Shown in pieces: positions 7,442 through 15,472 of a stretch of DNA of 34,887 bases. Made by a program: the position numbers and the translations under genes. Numbering within the stretch: position 1 is the first letter of the stretch; each line of letters starts with the position of its first letter. This DNA is from Halobacteriovorax sp. (GTDB lineage: Bacteria > Bdellovibrionota > Bacteriovoracia > Bacteriovoracales > Bacteriovoracaceae). The notes beneath the pieces were generated by a model. It was not told the DNA's origin. It saw only the letters and a program-made list of their open reading frames with translations, and did not search any database. The stretch covers positions 1 to 34,887 of the forward strand of contig PBIO01000021.1 of assembly GCA_002720865.1 (NCBI GenBank). Direction: 5' to 3'.

Positions 7442-9099
7442 CAAACCATATTAGGCGGTATTGATGACAATGGGTTAGCGTCTAACTCTGGCGCCTGTGG
7501 AGTCATATAGTTAGGGTAGCTATTCGGGCGCACGGGAACTGAGGAAAATTCTTCTGGAGGTTCGTACATCGTATATTCATCGCTAGACAACGGGGAATAT
7601 ATAGGTGGGCCACTAACCGCCATCAAGTCACGGTTTTTAATGAAATTTTCTATAACTTCCTGTCGCGTTTTTCCTGTTTTCTTTGCTGTTTCGTCTGCGC
7701 GGTTGCGGAAAAGTTGCATAAATGTGCCTTGGCTCGTATCATCAACGCCAGTTCGTTGCGCCCCACCCATCCAAAGGTTTGCCTGCACTTGTGGCCCCGT
7801 CATTCCTAACTCTGCGCCTATTTCGTTCATTAAATCTTCAAACGCCTTATATTCGGCGTCTGCTGGCATACCAACGTACACCGTAGGCTCATTTTTTATA
7901 TCGTCAAACTTAATATCGCCGCTTTTGATCGCTTTTTTTGCGTTAAATTTTGGCTTGCCTTTTTTGGTGTTTGGCAATGTTATATATTTGTTTACGGTTT
8001 TTGCCCCGTATAGTTTTGTTAACCTGTCAGCTAATTGCTGGCTTATCTCTGAGCCTGTTGACAACCACTCAGGCGAACCGTCTGCCATCGCCATGTAACG
8101 TGTAAAATGCAAATCTGCCGCTATGTTTGTTCCACCCCCTTTTAAGGATTGAGAAAACCCTTTAGGTTTAGGGTTTTGCGTCCAATTCGCTGAAGCTGGA
8201 GACTTGGCGTCTGGCATGGGAACCCATTCGTCTGCCCCAAGCCTTGCAACATTCTTTGCATGGTTTCCTTGCATTTTATGACCATAACCTTCTATTGGTT
8301 TAAGGTCACCACTTACAAGCGCATCGTAATTATCTTTAAACCAATCTTCACCCTTATGCCTATAATAACTTGCCACGCCAATATTTGACGGCACCTTATT
8401 GCCTGTAGACGTTGCGCCCATTAAATCCATAAATTCTGCCCACTGCTTATGGCCTTCTGTCGCTCCATGCGCCTCAATAAACCAATCGCGCAATTCTTCC
8501 GTGTTATACCAATCCGAACCGCCTAGTTCTTGGCCTGCCTTTATGTCTCTAATTAGTTCGTCTTTGACGCCCCCTTTGTTAGCCCTAATGTTGTCAATAG
8601 CGTTTTGGGTTCGCGCCGGAATTTTCTTTGGGGAATACCTCAAATATGTCCACTCAGTGCGGTCAGGAGCCGCGCCTAAATACTCTGGCTTTGACCCTGC
8701 TGGCCCAGTGTAGTCAGGCCGTGAGTTCCTTAGATGGGGCGCTTTAGAAGACGCTTGCCTACGCAAAGCATTCGCGCCTAATGCCCCGGCAGGTATTTTT
8801 GCAAAAGCCCCCGGCCCCACTGCGTCTACCCCCGGAAAGATTGCAAAAAGCCGTTCTAAATTTGACATACTTTGGCTTTCCACTGGGTCTAGCGCCCTTT
8901 CTCGTTGTCTTAACATATATTTAGGATCCATCCCCTGCAACATTCCTTGCCCAACGCCTTGCGCGCCTTGCATAACTGCTTGCAATAATGGCGCTAACTC
9001 ACCACCGCCTTGCGGTTGCGCCACTGGCACTTGCCCAGCGTTGTCATAGGCTACTAATTGTCTTGGTTGCACACTGGCAACAGGAGGTAAATCAACCAT
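7441..9099 (-). CDS. 552-aa protein between portal and scaffold, function unknown
   Basis: The N-terminal 110 residues are P/Q/G-rich and hydrophobic in places (LQAVMQGAQGVGQGMLQGM and IPAGALGANALRRQ). The middle holds a compact conserved-looking domain with WYNTEELRDWFIEAHGATEG and FMDLMGATSTGNKVPSNIG (about 195-245), which I recall in other uncharacterised phage proteins. A lysine-rich domain follows, then a proline-rich C-terminal tail. No toxin or protease motif is evident. The overlap with the portal stop (TAATG) places it in the head operon. A protein carried in the capsid, or ejected with the DNA, is an inference from position and layout. Confidence 0.65.
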   Translation of the reverse strand: MVDLPPVASVQPRQLVAYDNAGQVPVAQPQGGGELAPLLQAVMQGAQGVGQGMLQGMDPKYMLRQRERALDPVESQSMSNLERLFAIFPGVDAVGPGAFAKIPAGALGANALRRQASSKAPHLRNSRPDYTGPAGSKPEYLGAAPDRTEWTYLRYSPKKIPARTQNAIDNIRANKGGVKDELIRDIKAGQELGGSDWYNTEELRDWFIEAHGATEGHKQWAEFMDLMGATSTGNKVPSNIGVASYYRHKGEDWFKDNYDALVSGDLKPIEGYGHKMQGNHAKNVARLGADEWVPMPDAKSPASANWTQNPKPKGFSQSLKGGGTNIAADLHFTRYMAMADGSPEWLSTGSEISQQLADRLTKLYGAKTVNKYITLPNTKKGKPKFNAKKAIKSGDIKFDDIKNEPTVYVGMPADAEYKAFEDLMNEIGAELGMTGPQVQANLWMGGAQRTGVDDTSQGTFMQLFRNRADETAKKTGKTRQEVIENFIKNRDLMAVSGPPIYSPLSSDEYTMYEPPEEFSSVPVRPNSYPNYMTPQAPELDANPLSSIPPNMV

Positions 9100-11222
9100 T
9101 ACATTACATTCACATTGCTTGCATTAGGCATTAATCGCGCTCTGGCTAGATCAAGCTTAAATCCCTGCTCCGCAAGGGCGGCCTTGCCCTCAACATCCAT
9201 TTGCGCTTTCTGTGCGTCCATCTGACCCTTCATCTGCGCTTCTGCAAGTTTAAGCTGTCGGTCTATGTTCTTGTCTTTCACTTGGCCCTGTAGCTGTTGG
9301 ATAATCTGACCCATCTGGCCCAACTGCGCTTGTAGCTGTTGTATGCGTGGGTCTTCGCCCTGACCGTCTTTAAAGTTCAAGAACCGTTGACCGTCTTTGT
9401 ATCCAGCTTTGCCAAATATCTCTGACGCTATTGCTTCCACGCCTGACGTTTCTAACACATTAGGCCCATACAGTTGCACCAGTGGCGATACAAGCTGACC
9501 AAACGTTTGCATAGCAAGCGCAAACTTGCGACCTTGCATTAATGGGTCTGTGCCACCAATGCCTACGTTTACATTTACCGTTAGTTCGCCTTGCAACAAA
9601 TCGTCAGTGATTTGGTTGATGCCATACTTCTGAAACAAGTCTGCCTTTTCAGCCGCCAATGCTAACACAACACTGTCAGTCTCATATGCCTGTTCTAAAT
9701 GCACCATCTGACGCAATACAGGTTCAACAAACGACTCGCTGAATACGCGCAAGTCATATTCCATTAGCGTGTTGCTCTGGCCTGACAGCATTGCCATACC
9801 GCCAACCGTTTCATTCATGCGACGATTAGACTGAATACTGCTGTTGTTAAAGTTGCCAGCCAGTTCGTCAAAATCTAGGTTTATCCTGTCTTGCTCTGCA
9901 TAAGCCTGACTGTTAACTGGCGGTGGAGACATCTCAACCACGTCGGTTCCCGGGTCATCCATTGTGATAACTTTACCCGGTGACCTGTTTACCAATGCCG
10001 GGACAAGCGCCTTGTTGCCTCGCCTCACTTTAACCATTGGCGTTAAGCTGAATTTCAGTGCGTCCATGCGTAGGTTTGCCAAGTCGTTTGACTCTTGCTG
10101 TAGTGGCCCCAGCATTTCCACACGGCTTGATGGATATGGCTTGAACGCTTCAATATTTGAATAACCTACAACCACTGGCCTATTGCCGTTTTTGCAGTGC
10201 AGATACACTTCCCCAACGGGGGTTGGATCAGTTAGCATGGCTGCAGTTGCCAGCGTGTAGTAGTGGTAGTCTTGATCCCCTCGCTTTACAAAGTTTTCGT
10301 GAACAAAAACCACCTCGTAATCATCAATTGGCGCATCTGTGTCACGTCGGCTTGGCCCGTCAAACATATTACGTGCATCGTCTAGGTCGGCGGCGTCTTC
10401 TTCCCTGCCTTGCTGTAGTGTTGCATCGTCAAGCTCTTTCCATGCTGGCTGGCCTGTTTTAGGGTCAGCATCAACCATCATCTGCTTAACGTCAATTGCA
10501 AACATAGGCCGTCTGATTATAAGATACGGACTACTGCCAACAGGGTCTAACCAATCAGCCGCTGGGTCAAATAAAACATTTTCTGGTTCTATTGGCTCGA
10601 TGACAGGCTCATCTTTAATGACTGCCATTTTAGGCTGAACGTCTAAATTGCCGTCCTCTTTAATAATCGGCATATCATTTTCGTCAGTTGCAACTTCTTT
10701 GCCGTCTTCGGCCTCTGCGTAATGCCAATAGATTTTACAAGCGGTTATTCCGTAAATGTCGGCTGTCTGTCTTGCGCCTATTAAAAATCTAAACCAAGGA
10801 ATGGTCTTTTGCAGCCGGTAGTTCAGCAACTCCTGCATAATCCCGGCTGACGCCAACTGGTTAGGGTCATTGTCGTTTTGTGGCGATATATTGACCACGT
10901 CATTGGTGCTGAAAAACGCTTGTGCAGTAACTGCTTCATTCTTCCGCACATAAGACCTGACTTTTGGTCTAAAGAGCCGTGAACGGCGTTTAAATGCGTC
11001 AGAATTGTATTTTGAGCCAGAAGGATGTTCGTTATTAAACAGATTTAGGTTTCGCTCCCAATCATCCCTGTGGGCGGCTTGCACGTAATCAACAGCATTG
11101 TCGTAACACCCACGGCTTAGTTCCAGCCAATCAGTATTGTCTTCTGGCGATACCCCTTCGCCATTATCGTCTACCTCATAATCCATAAGCTTTGAGTCGG
11201 CTGAACCGTCTGTAATACGCAT
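9099..11222 (-). CDS. Portal protein (P22 gp1-like)
   Basis: A 707-aa protein forming the dodecameric DNA-entry ring. The start at 11222 (MRITDGSADS) follows GGGAAG; the frame continues 14 codons upstream without a ribosome site. Typical portal elements are YVRKNEAVTAQAFFSTNDVV near the N-terminus, PENVLFDPAADWLDP in the middle, and SRVEMLGPLQQESNDLANLR with the stem helices after it. The C-terminal coiled coil (LQAQLGQMGQIIQQLQGQ, then KLAEAQMKGQMDAQKAQ) resembles the barrel of P22-type portals, as does the length (P22 has 725 aa). It is preceded by terminase and small genes. Confidence 0.87.
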   Translation of the reverse strand: MRITDGSADSKLMDYEVDDNGEGVSPEDNTDWLELSRGCYDNAVDYVQAAHRDDWERNLNLFNNEHPSGSKYNSDAFKRRSRLFRPKVRSYVRKNEAVTAQAFFSTNDVVNISPQNDNDPNQLASAGIMQELLNYRLQKTIPWFRFLIGARQTADIYGITACKIYWHYAEAEDGKEVATDENDMPIIKEDGNLDVQPKMAVIKDEPVIEPIEPENVLFDPAADWLDPVGSSPYLIIRRPMFAIDVKQMMVDADPKTGQPAWKELDDATLQQGREEDAADLDDARNMFDGPSRRDTDAPIDDYEVVFVHENFVKRGDQDYHYYTLATAAMLTDPTPVGEVYLHCKNGNRPVVVGYSNIEAFKPYPSSRVEMLGPLQQESNDLANLRMDALKFSLTPMVKVRRGNKALVPALVNRSPGKVITMDDPGTDVVEMSPPPVNSQAYAEQDRINLDFDELAGNFNNSSIQSNRRMNETVGGMAMLSGQSNTLMEYDLRVFSESFVEPVLRQMVHLEQAYETDSVVLALAAEKADLFQKYGINQITDDLLQGELTVNVNVGIGGTDPLMQGRKFALAMQTFGQLVSPLVQLYGPNVLETSGVEAIASEIFGKAGYKDGQRFLNFKDGQGEDPRIQQLQAQLGQMGQIIQQLQGQVKDKNIDRQLKLAEAQMKGQMDAQKAQMDVEGKAALAEQGFKLDLARARLMPNASNVNVM

Positions 11223-11232
11223 TTTTTCTTCC

Positions 11233-11565
11233 CTACCAAGGACTCTTGCTGGCTTCTTCAGCATAAGACGTTAAATCTACATTGCCCCGACGCAAATTAT
11301 GGCGCTCTAGTATTTCACCGCCAGCCCTCATAATAGCATCCTCAAATGTGACGCTAGGATCGTTCAAATTTATAAAATAACCCATGTCTGCGCTCAATGC
11401 TGGGTTACGCACGATAGCGACAGCGCCACGCACTGCTACTTGCCATCTGTAGCCCTTATAGTGTTTGTCAAGCTGTGACGCCGCCCTTGACGCCATATTC
11501 ATTTCGGTTGGCGTGGGTACGCCAGCTACATCACGATAAATCGTGACGTTATCATTTCCATCCAT
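11233..11565 (-). CDS. Small protein between terminase and portal
   Basis: A 110-aa protein from MDGNDNVTIYRDVAGVP. The start is chosen for AGGGC upstream; a 27-codon extension lies inside the preceding small gene. It has the segment YKGYRWQVAVRGAVAIVRNPALS, then YFINLNDPSVTFEDAIMRAGGEILERHNL. The alternating hydrophobic strands and terminal helix suggest a compact alpha/beta fold. No enzyme motif is seen. It ends 11 bases before the portal start and overlaps the upstream 59-aa gene by 14 bases. Function unknown. Confidence 0.7.
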   Translation of the reverse strand: MDGNDNVTIYRDVAGVPTPTEMNMASRAASQLDKHYKGYRWQVAVRGAVAIVRNPALSADMGYFINLNDPSVTFEDAIMRAGGEILERHNLRRGNVDLTSYAEEASKSPW

Positions 11566-11731
11566 ACTTTTGCCCTGCACGTGGCTCACCTTGCACAAAA
11601 TAGCGCCCAGATTGATCCGCGCTGAATGTGTCTGACGGCTTGCCAAACTTGTATACCCAAGGGTAGTAAGCTTTTTCGTAGAAATCTCTGTCAGCCTCTA
11701 ACACAAGCGACTTAAATGAAATGGTTGTCAT
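11552..11731 (-). CDS. 59-aa protein, unknown
   Basis: A short coding sequence, MTTISFKSLVLEADRDFYEK, rich in aromatic residues (YEKAYYPWVYKFG), ending GEPRAGQKYGWK. Its ATG overlaps the stop of the 14-codon micro-gene upstream (ATGA), and its end overlaps the next gene, so it fits the tight packing of this operon. No family is recognised. A packaging-related accessory is possible only from position. Confidence 0.62.
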   Translation of the reverse strand: MTTISFKSLVLEADRDFYEKAYYPWVYKFGKPSDTFSADQSGRYFVQGEPRAGQKYGWK

Positions 11732-11772
11732 TTCTTTTTCTTACCTTTGGAGTGTTTTTTCCCATATGCCAT
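11728..11772 (-). CDS. 14-aa lysine-rich micro-gene
   Basis: MAYGKKHSKGKKKK, directly abutting the large-terminase stop (TAAATG) and overlapping the next ATG (ATGA). The GAGGAT inside the terminase end serves as ribosome site. Very short basic peptides at this place occur in related phages as far as I recall. It might be a nucleic-acid-binding peptide, or only a coupling leader for the next gene. Confidence 0.45.
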   Translation of the reverse strand: MAYGKKHSKGKKKK

Positions 11773-13173
11773 TTAACTATCCTCGTAATAGTCGGTTTCG
11801 TAGTAATGATCTTCCGCATGGCGGTGATCAGGCGATGCAAAAGTAAGCAAAAATGCGTCTGCCAAGTCTGGTGAGCCACCCAAACGCTGCTTTGTTTTAT
11901 CTTTGGGTTCGACTTGTATTTTGCCGCTTGCTGTCATTGCATAACGTGGGGCTGTCAGCTCACCAATTAAATCCGGGTCATCGACCATCTTACAGTCTCT
12001 GGCCTCTAACCATTCACGGCCTTTGAACCACAACTCATCACGTAGCCTCATATATCTGGCTCTTACACTTGGGCTTTCTGCCACGTTAATCCCAATAGCT
12101 GGCAAGTCTTCATCTTGCAGTATGTCCACCACGCCACTGCCTACACCTATTGAGTCAATCAATATCTTTGCTGGGCGCTCTGATGACGCCGTTTGCAAGT
12201 ATTCGTCTATCACTATGCCAGCCACTTGTGTAACTGATTTATTGCGCCAGCTTTTAACTGGCTCTAACATTACATTCCTTTGACGCTTTGCTAATGCAGT
12301 TGCGTCATCACCAAACCTTGCCACGTCTAAACCCCATGTAGGCAAGCCCTCTAATGGCTCAACATCTCTTCGTATTGCTGACTCGCACAATGCTAACGAT
12401 ATTATTGCATCATCCGACTGCTCTGGAAAATCGCCCAAAACACGCACAGCAAATATAGCAGAGTCAGCGCCGTATTTGCTCTTCATCTCTTCAATGAATT
12501 TAGGATCAACGCGAGTGCTTTCGGAACAGCTTATGCGCTTTGTCCACCAATTTGCTCGTTGAGAATGAAAAGCGTCAAAAAAATAACCGTCAGTTCTAGT
12601 TGGGTTTCCTACCATTAGCGTCTTGGCACCTTTAGTAGACATAGCGCCTTGACCAACCTCGAAGATAACTTCGTCTACACCTGATGCTTCGTCGATAATA
12701 AAAAGCATATTTTCTGAATGAAAGCCCTGAAACGCCTCTGGTTTTTCTGGACGGCTTACACGTGGCACAGCAAAAGCTAAATCAGGCTTTTCTTTCAGAT
12801 AAAACTTTGTGGCTGTTAGTTCAAATAGGTCTTGTAAAAAATCGGGCATTTTACGATGCCACGTTGCTAATTCAGACCACAAGATGTCTTGCAACTGGTG
12901 AGAGGTTGGAGCAGTCACAGCCACTTTACTAGGGCATTTTGTATACATCCACCATAGTATAGTCCAAGCTGAAAAAGCCGACTTGCCTACTCCATGCCCT
13001 GATCTACAGGCTATTCTATCCTCAGTGCATAGTGCTGTCAGCGCCTCCGCTTGCCACTTTTCCGGTGTTACCTGTAGAGCTTGCTGTACGAACTGAGTCG
13101 GGCTGATCCTCCACTGTTCCCCCAGTTGTTTCCAATGCTCCTGTGATCCATTCATAGATTGAGCTGTTAACAT
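11773..13173 (-). CDS. terL: Terminase large subunit
   Basis: A 466-aa packaging motor. The adenine-binding helix region (WRISPTQFVQQALQVTPEKW, 21-40) precedes Walker A RSGHGVGKS (57-65). Walker B is LFIIDEAS (157-164, D161/E162), and GNPTRTDGYFF (189-199) is the coupling motif. The RNase-H-like nuclease has D283 in GLDVARFGDD, D340 in ILIDSIGVGSG and a final aspartate in GGSPDLADAFLL. ATP hydrolysis pumps DNA through the portal and the nuclease cuts concatemers. The first 50 codons overlap the end of the small-subunit gene. A start at M7 (13155) is possible but lacks a ribosome site, while GAGG precedes 13173. Confidence 0.93.
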   Translation of the reverse strand: MLTAQSMNGSQEHWKQLGEQWRISPTQFVQQALQVTPEKWQAEALTALCTEDRIACRSGHGVGKSAFSAWTILWWMYTKCPSKVAVTAPTSHQLQDILWSELATWHRKMPDFLQDLFELTATKFYLKEKPDLAFAVPRVSRPEKPEAFQGFHSENMLFIIDEASGVDEVIFEVGQGAMSTKGAKTLMVGNPTRTDGYFFDAFHSQRANWWTKRISCSESTRVDPKFIEEMKSKYGADSAIFAVRVLGDFPEQSDDAIISLALCESAIRRDVEPLEGLPTWGLDVARFGDDATALAKRQRNVMLEPVKSWRNKSVTQVAGIVIDEYLQTASSERPAKILIDSIGVGSGVVDILQDEDLPAIGINVAESPSVRARYMRLRDELWFKGREWLEARDCKMVDDPDLIGELTAPRYAMTASGKIQVEPKDKTKQRLGGSPDLADAFLLTFASPDHRHAEDHYYETDYYEDS

Positions 13174-13471
13174 TCGCCTCTATTTCGTGATAGTTAGTTT
13201 CTTTCCATTGTCCTCTTGTTTTCAACCAAAAAATGGCAGCGCTTACTGACTGTGGTCCATCGCCTGTAGCTTTTCTAAAAAGGTTCTCTGCAACTTTTGC
13301 GTTTGCTTTCGCTTTAGCAACAGCTAGTTCTTCTGAGTAATATTTGCGCAGCGTTTTACTGTCTATTCCAATAACGCTTGCAATATCCTCTTGCGGTATT
13401 CCATAAGCAGACATTGCCTCGACTGTTTTTCTTTGTTCAGCCGATGGGGTATGCGCTTTTCTGCCAACCAT
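13022..13471 (-). CDS. terS: Terminase small subunit
   Basis: A 149-aa DNA-recognition subunit. Residues of about 8-45 form a helix-turn-helix (SAEQRKTVEAMSAYGIPQ, EDIASVIGIDSKTLRKYYSE), followed by an oligomerisation helix (KAKANAKVAENLFRKATG) and the motif AAIFWLKTRGQWKET typical of this family. The C-terminal 45 residues are G/S/T-rich and are read in a second frame as the start of terL. It would bind the pac or cos site. The start at 13471 follows AGAGG by eight bases, with an in-frame GTG just before it. Confidence 0.87.
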   Translation of the reverse strand: MVGRKAHTPSAEQRKTVEAMSAYGIPQEDIASVIGIDSKTLRKYYSEELAVAKAKANAKVAENLFRKATGDGPQSVSAAIFWLKTRGQWKETNYHEIEANVNSSIYEWITGALETTGGTVEDQPDSVRTASSTGNTGKVASGGADSTMH

Positions 13472-13489
13472 CACAATTACCTCTTTTCT

Positions 13490-14518
13490 TTAAGCAAGCA
13501 GCCATTGCTCGGCTACAGCCTTCCCCACCCGCTTAGTCATAAATGGCGGAACACTCATTCCCATTACATAGCAAGGATCAGAATTTAAAAAATTATAATC
13601 ATCTGGAAAAGTCTGAAGCCTTGTTATTTCTCCTTGGCTTAACTTTCTACATTCTTCCCAATGACAAAGACCAGATTTTGCAATTACAGTTGGAGATGGC
13701 TTTTTAGGATTTATTTTTGTCCAGGTAAAAAAGTGTCCTTTGTGATGAGCTTTTGCAAAAGAATCTCCCGTTTTCACTTTAGACCACAGCTTTTCTGCTG
13801 CAGGTCCCATCGTGTTAATTACACCGTGATTTTTTATTCCAAGAAAGGCTTCTCCTACTGATATAGGCCGCTCGTTAAATTCTGGCTTTAAAGGCGGAAA
13901 ATCTAAATCATTTCTTCTAGCTATAAAAAAAGTTCTTTCTCTTGCCTGAGGCACCCCCATCTTTGAAGCATTAAAAAGAAAAAGCTGGCAACTATATCCG
14001 GCTTCTCGGAAGTATGTAAAAATCTCTTTAACATAACCCCGAGCATTGCCAGCCAATAAACCTTTTACATTTTCAGCAATAATAACCTTTGGCTGTAATC
14101 TTTTTCCAGCCTCTATAAAGTGATAAAAAAGGTCATCTAATCTTTGTTTCTTTTGGCCCTCTCTAAAAAAATTTTCTTTTCCCCACTTTTTCTCTCTTTT
14201 CCCAGCCATGCTAAAAACTGAGCAGGGAGGTGAGCCATCAAGAATGTCTAATTTTTTAACTTCATCAGGAATTTCTTTTATTGGAAGATTATTAAAATCC
14301 TGAATCCCCATTAAATAGCTGTATTTTGGTTTATGGTTCTCTCTATATAGCTCCATCATTTCTTTATCTATTTCAACGCCACCAAGAACATTGAAGCCAG
14401 CAAGTTTGTATCCCATTGAAGAACCGCCTCCACAATGGAAGCAAGAAAATACATTTAAACCATTTTTCTTAATTCCAGAAATATCGGAAAGATTCCACGG
14501 GATATTATTTTTTGTCAT
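13490..14518 (-). CDS. DNA (cytosine-5) methyltransferase
   Basis: A 342-aa C5-MTase with the ordered motifs I (VFSCFHCGGGSSMGYKLAG, 23-41), IV (DGSPPCS, catalytic C99), VI (AENVKGL, 148-154), VIII (QARERTFFIA, 191-200) and X (GMSVPPFMTKRVGKAVAEQW near the end). Between VIII and X is a short target-recognition region. It transfers methyl from SAM to cytosine, probably to protect phage DNA from restriction or to mark it for packaging. The start overlaps the ParB-like gene by 14 bases. No restriction endonuclease gene lies beside it, so it is an orphan methylase. The stretch 13560-15000 is visibly AT-richer than its neighbours, suggesting separate acquisition. Confidence 0.92.
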   Translation of the reverse strand: MTKNNIPWNLSDISGIKKNGLNVFSCFHCGGGSSMGYKLAGFNVLGGVEIDKEMMELYRENHKPKYSYLMGIQDFNNLPIKEIPDEVKKLDILDGSPPCSVFSMAGKREKKWGKENFFREGQKKQRLDDLFYHFIEAGKRLQPKVIIAENVKGLLAGNARGYVKEIFTYFREAGYSCQLFLFNASKMGVPQARERTFFIARRNDLDFPPLKPEFNERPISVGEAFLGIKNHGVINTMGPAAEKLWSKVKTGDSFAKAHHKGHFFTWTKINPKKPSPTVIAKSGLCHWEECRKLSQGEITRLQTFPDDYNFLNSDPCYVMGMSVPPFMTKRVGKAVAEQWLLA

Positions 14519-15029
14519 CAAATTCAAAGCCGCAGCGAGGACACTTATGATCAAAATTACTAAAATCTTCCTCTTCTAATTCTTTAACCCCCTCCATGTC
14601 AAAATTACTATCTAATCCTTCGGGGTCTAAAAAAATAGAAAGCTCATGTTCACTAAAACCAATTAAATCCAAGTCAAATTCTAATTCTTTTAGCCGCTCT
14701 ATTTCTGTACCTAATAAAGAAAAATCCCAACTAGCGTTTAAAGCTAAGTTGTTATCTATAATAATATATGCTTTCTTTTGCGCCTCTGTAAGCCCCTCTA
14801 GCGTGATCGTAGGCACTGCATCGTAGTTTAATAGTCTTGCGGCCTCTAAACGACCATGACCAGCTATTATACCGCCTTTATCGTCTATCAGGATAGGGTT
14901 GGTAAAGCCGTATTCTGCAATGCTTGAGGCAATCTGTTTTACTTGTGCCTCATTATGTGTTCTAGCGTTATTAACGTATGGAATTAGCTCTGATACATTT
15001 TTCTTTTTTATAGTCGGGAAATTTCTCAT
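14505..15029 (-). CDS. ParB/Srx-like nuclease-domain protein with C-terminal CxxC
   Basis: A 174-aa protein. Residues 1-95 form a ParB-type N-terminal domain: PYVNNARTHNEAQVKQIASS, GFTNPILIDDKGGIIAGHGR, LEAARLL, with the signature AGHGRLEAA at 56-64. An acidic linker leads to HKCPRCGFEF (C163, C166), a half zinc knuckle. Phage ParB-like proteins next to or fused with DNA methylases are common and are thought to bind or nick DNA near the methylase target. Here the two genes overlap and are coupled. Only one CxxC pair is present, so zinc binding would need dimerisation or other ligands. Confidence 0.82.
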   Translation of the reverse strand: MRNFPTIKKKNVSELIPYVNNARTHNEAQVKQIASSIAEYGFTNPILIDDKGGIIAGHGRLEAARLLNYDAVPTITLEGLTEAQKKAYIIIDNNLALNASWDFSLLGTEIERLKELEFDLDLIGFSEHELSIFLDPEGLDSNFDMEGVKELEEEDFSNFDHKCPRCGFEFDDKK

Positions 15030-15232
15030 TAATGCAATGTATACTGAAGCTGATCAGAAATTTGATAGTTTGGGTCACCGGCTAACATGCAAGCATATTG
15101 ACGTGCGGTTTCTTTGTCGTCTGACGCAAAGCGAGTGATTTCTATAACGAAATAGGATCCGTCATGGTGCCTCCATACGGAAACGTTTCCATTGCCTATT
15201 TCTGGTTCTTTAAAATAATCCGCAAATTTCAT
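15029..15232 (-). CDS. 67-aa protein, first gene of the late operon
   Basis: MKFADYFKEPEIGNGNVSVW, with a strand-turn-strand pattern (VSVWRHHDGSYFVIEITRF) and a C-terminal helix (DKETARQYACMLAGD). The start follows AAAGGAC with four-base spacing. It is the first coding sequence after the long structured leader and its stop overlaps the ParB start (TAATG). I do not recognise it. Its place suggests a small accessory of the methylase pair or a late regulator. Confidence 0.72.
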   Translation of the reverse strand: MKFADYFKEPEIGNGNVSVWRHHDGSYFVIEITRFASDDKETARQYACMLAGDPNYQISDQLQYTLH

Positions 15233-15248
15233 AAGTGTCCTTAAAGGT

Positions 15249-15279
15249 GGCGATTGGCAGAGGGTGGCTACCAACCGCC
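15249..15279 (-). promoter_or_regulatory. 9-bp leader hairpin before the first late gene
   Basis: On the minus strand GGCGGTTGG pairs with CCAATCGCC around a 13-base loop, ending 17 bases before the start codon at 15232. One pair is G-U on the minus transcript but A-C on the plus strand, so the fold favours the minus RNA. It may gate ribosome access or be an antitermination or processing site. Confidence 0.5.
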
Positions 15280-15293
15280 TATAGGGAGTGAAT

Positions 15294-15315
15294 ACGGTTA
15301 TGTCAGACCGTTTTT
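15294..15315 (+). terminator. Hairpin with T-run on the plus strand
   Basis: ACGGT (15294-15298) pairs with ACCGT (15307-15311) across an eight-base loop, followed by TTTT. It looks like a short intrinsic terminator for plus-strand transcripts, though no plus-strand gene lies just upstream. On the minus strand the same hairpin lacks a U-run and would be one more leader stem. Confidence 0.35.
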
Positions 15316-15321
15316 GCTTGT

Positions 15322-15465
15322 ACTGTTAGAGCTGCCAAGGGGGAAGGAGAAAAATAACTTTTGGAGAAGTTTTTTATTGCTACTATAGTTTTCCTTGAAA
15401 CTAGCAAAGATAAAGGAAAACTATGTTTTTTGAAAAAAACCCACTTAAGGCAGAACTCTAACAGT
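15322..15465 (-). ncRNA. Structured multi-branched leader RNA candidate with anti-Shine-Dalgarno loop
   Basis: The ends pair over 21 bp: 15322-15331 with 15456-15465 (ten pairs), 15332-15336 with 15449-15453, 15337-15339 with 15444-15446, and 15341-15343 with 15440-15442, separated by two AA bulges and one mismatch. Inside are a perfect 12-bp hairpin (15385-15396 with 15413-15424) and a hairpin AACUU-CUCCAA-AAGUU on the minus RNA (15356-15371). A U/A-run hairpin may form at 15425-15440. A free CUCCUU tract lies at 15344-15349. The promoter at 15473-15501 would start transcription at the base of the stem. No intrinsic terminator follows on the minus strand, so it may be a leader that is processed. 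The plus strand would fold similarly. Confidence 0.55.
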
Positions 15466-15472
15466 GATTTGC

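Noticed and set aside
9964-10638. Several plus frames opposite the portal gene
   Set aside because: Antisense shadows without ribosome sites; the portal reading is well supported.
15279-15288. CTATAGGGAG, identical to the core of a T7 promoter
   Set aside because: Only about 3 of the 12 upstream positions match the T7 recognition part and no phage RNA polymerase gene is present.
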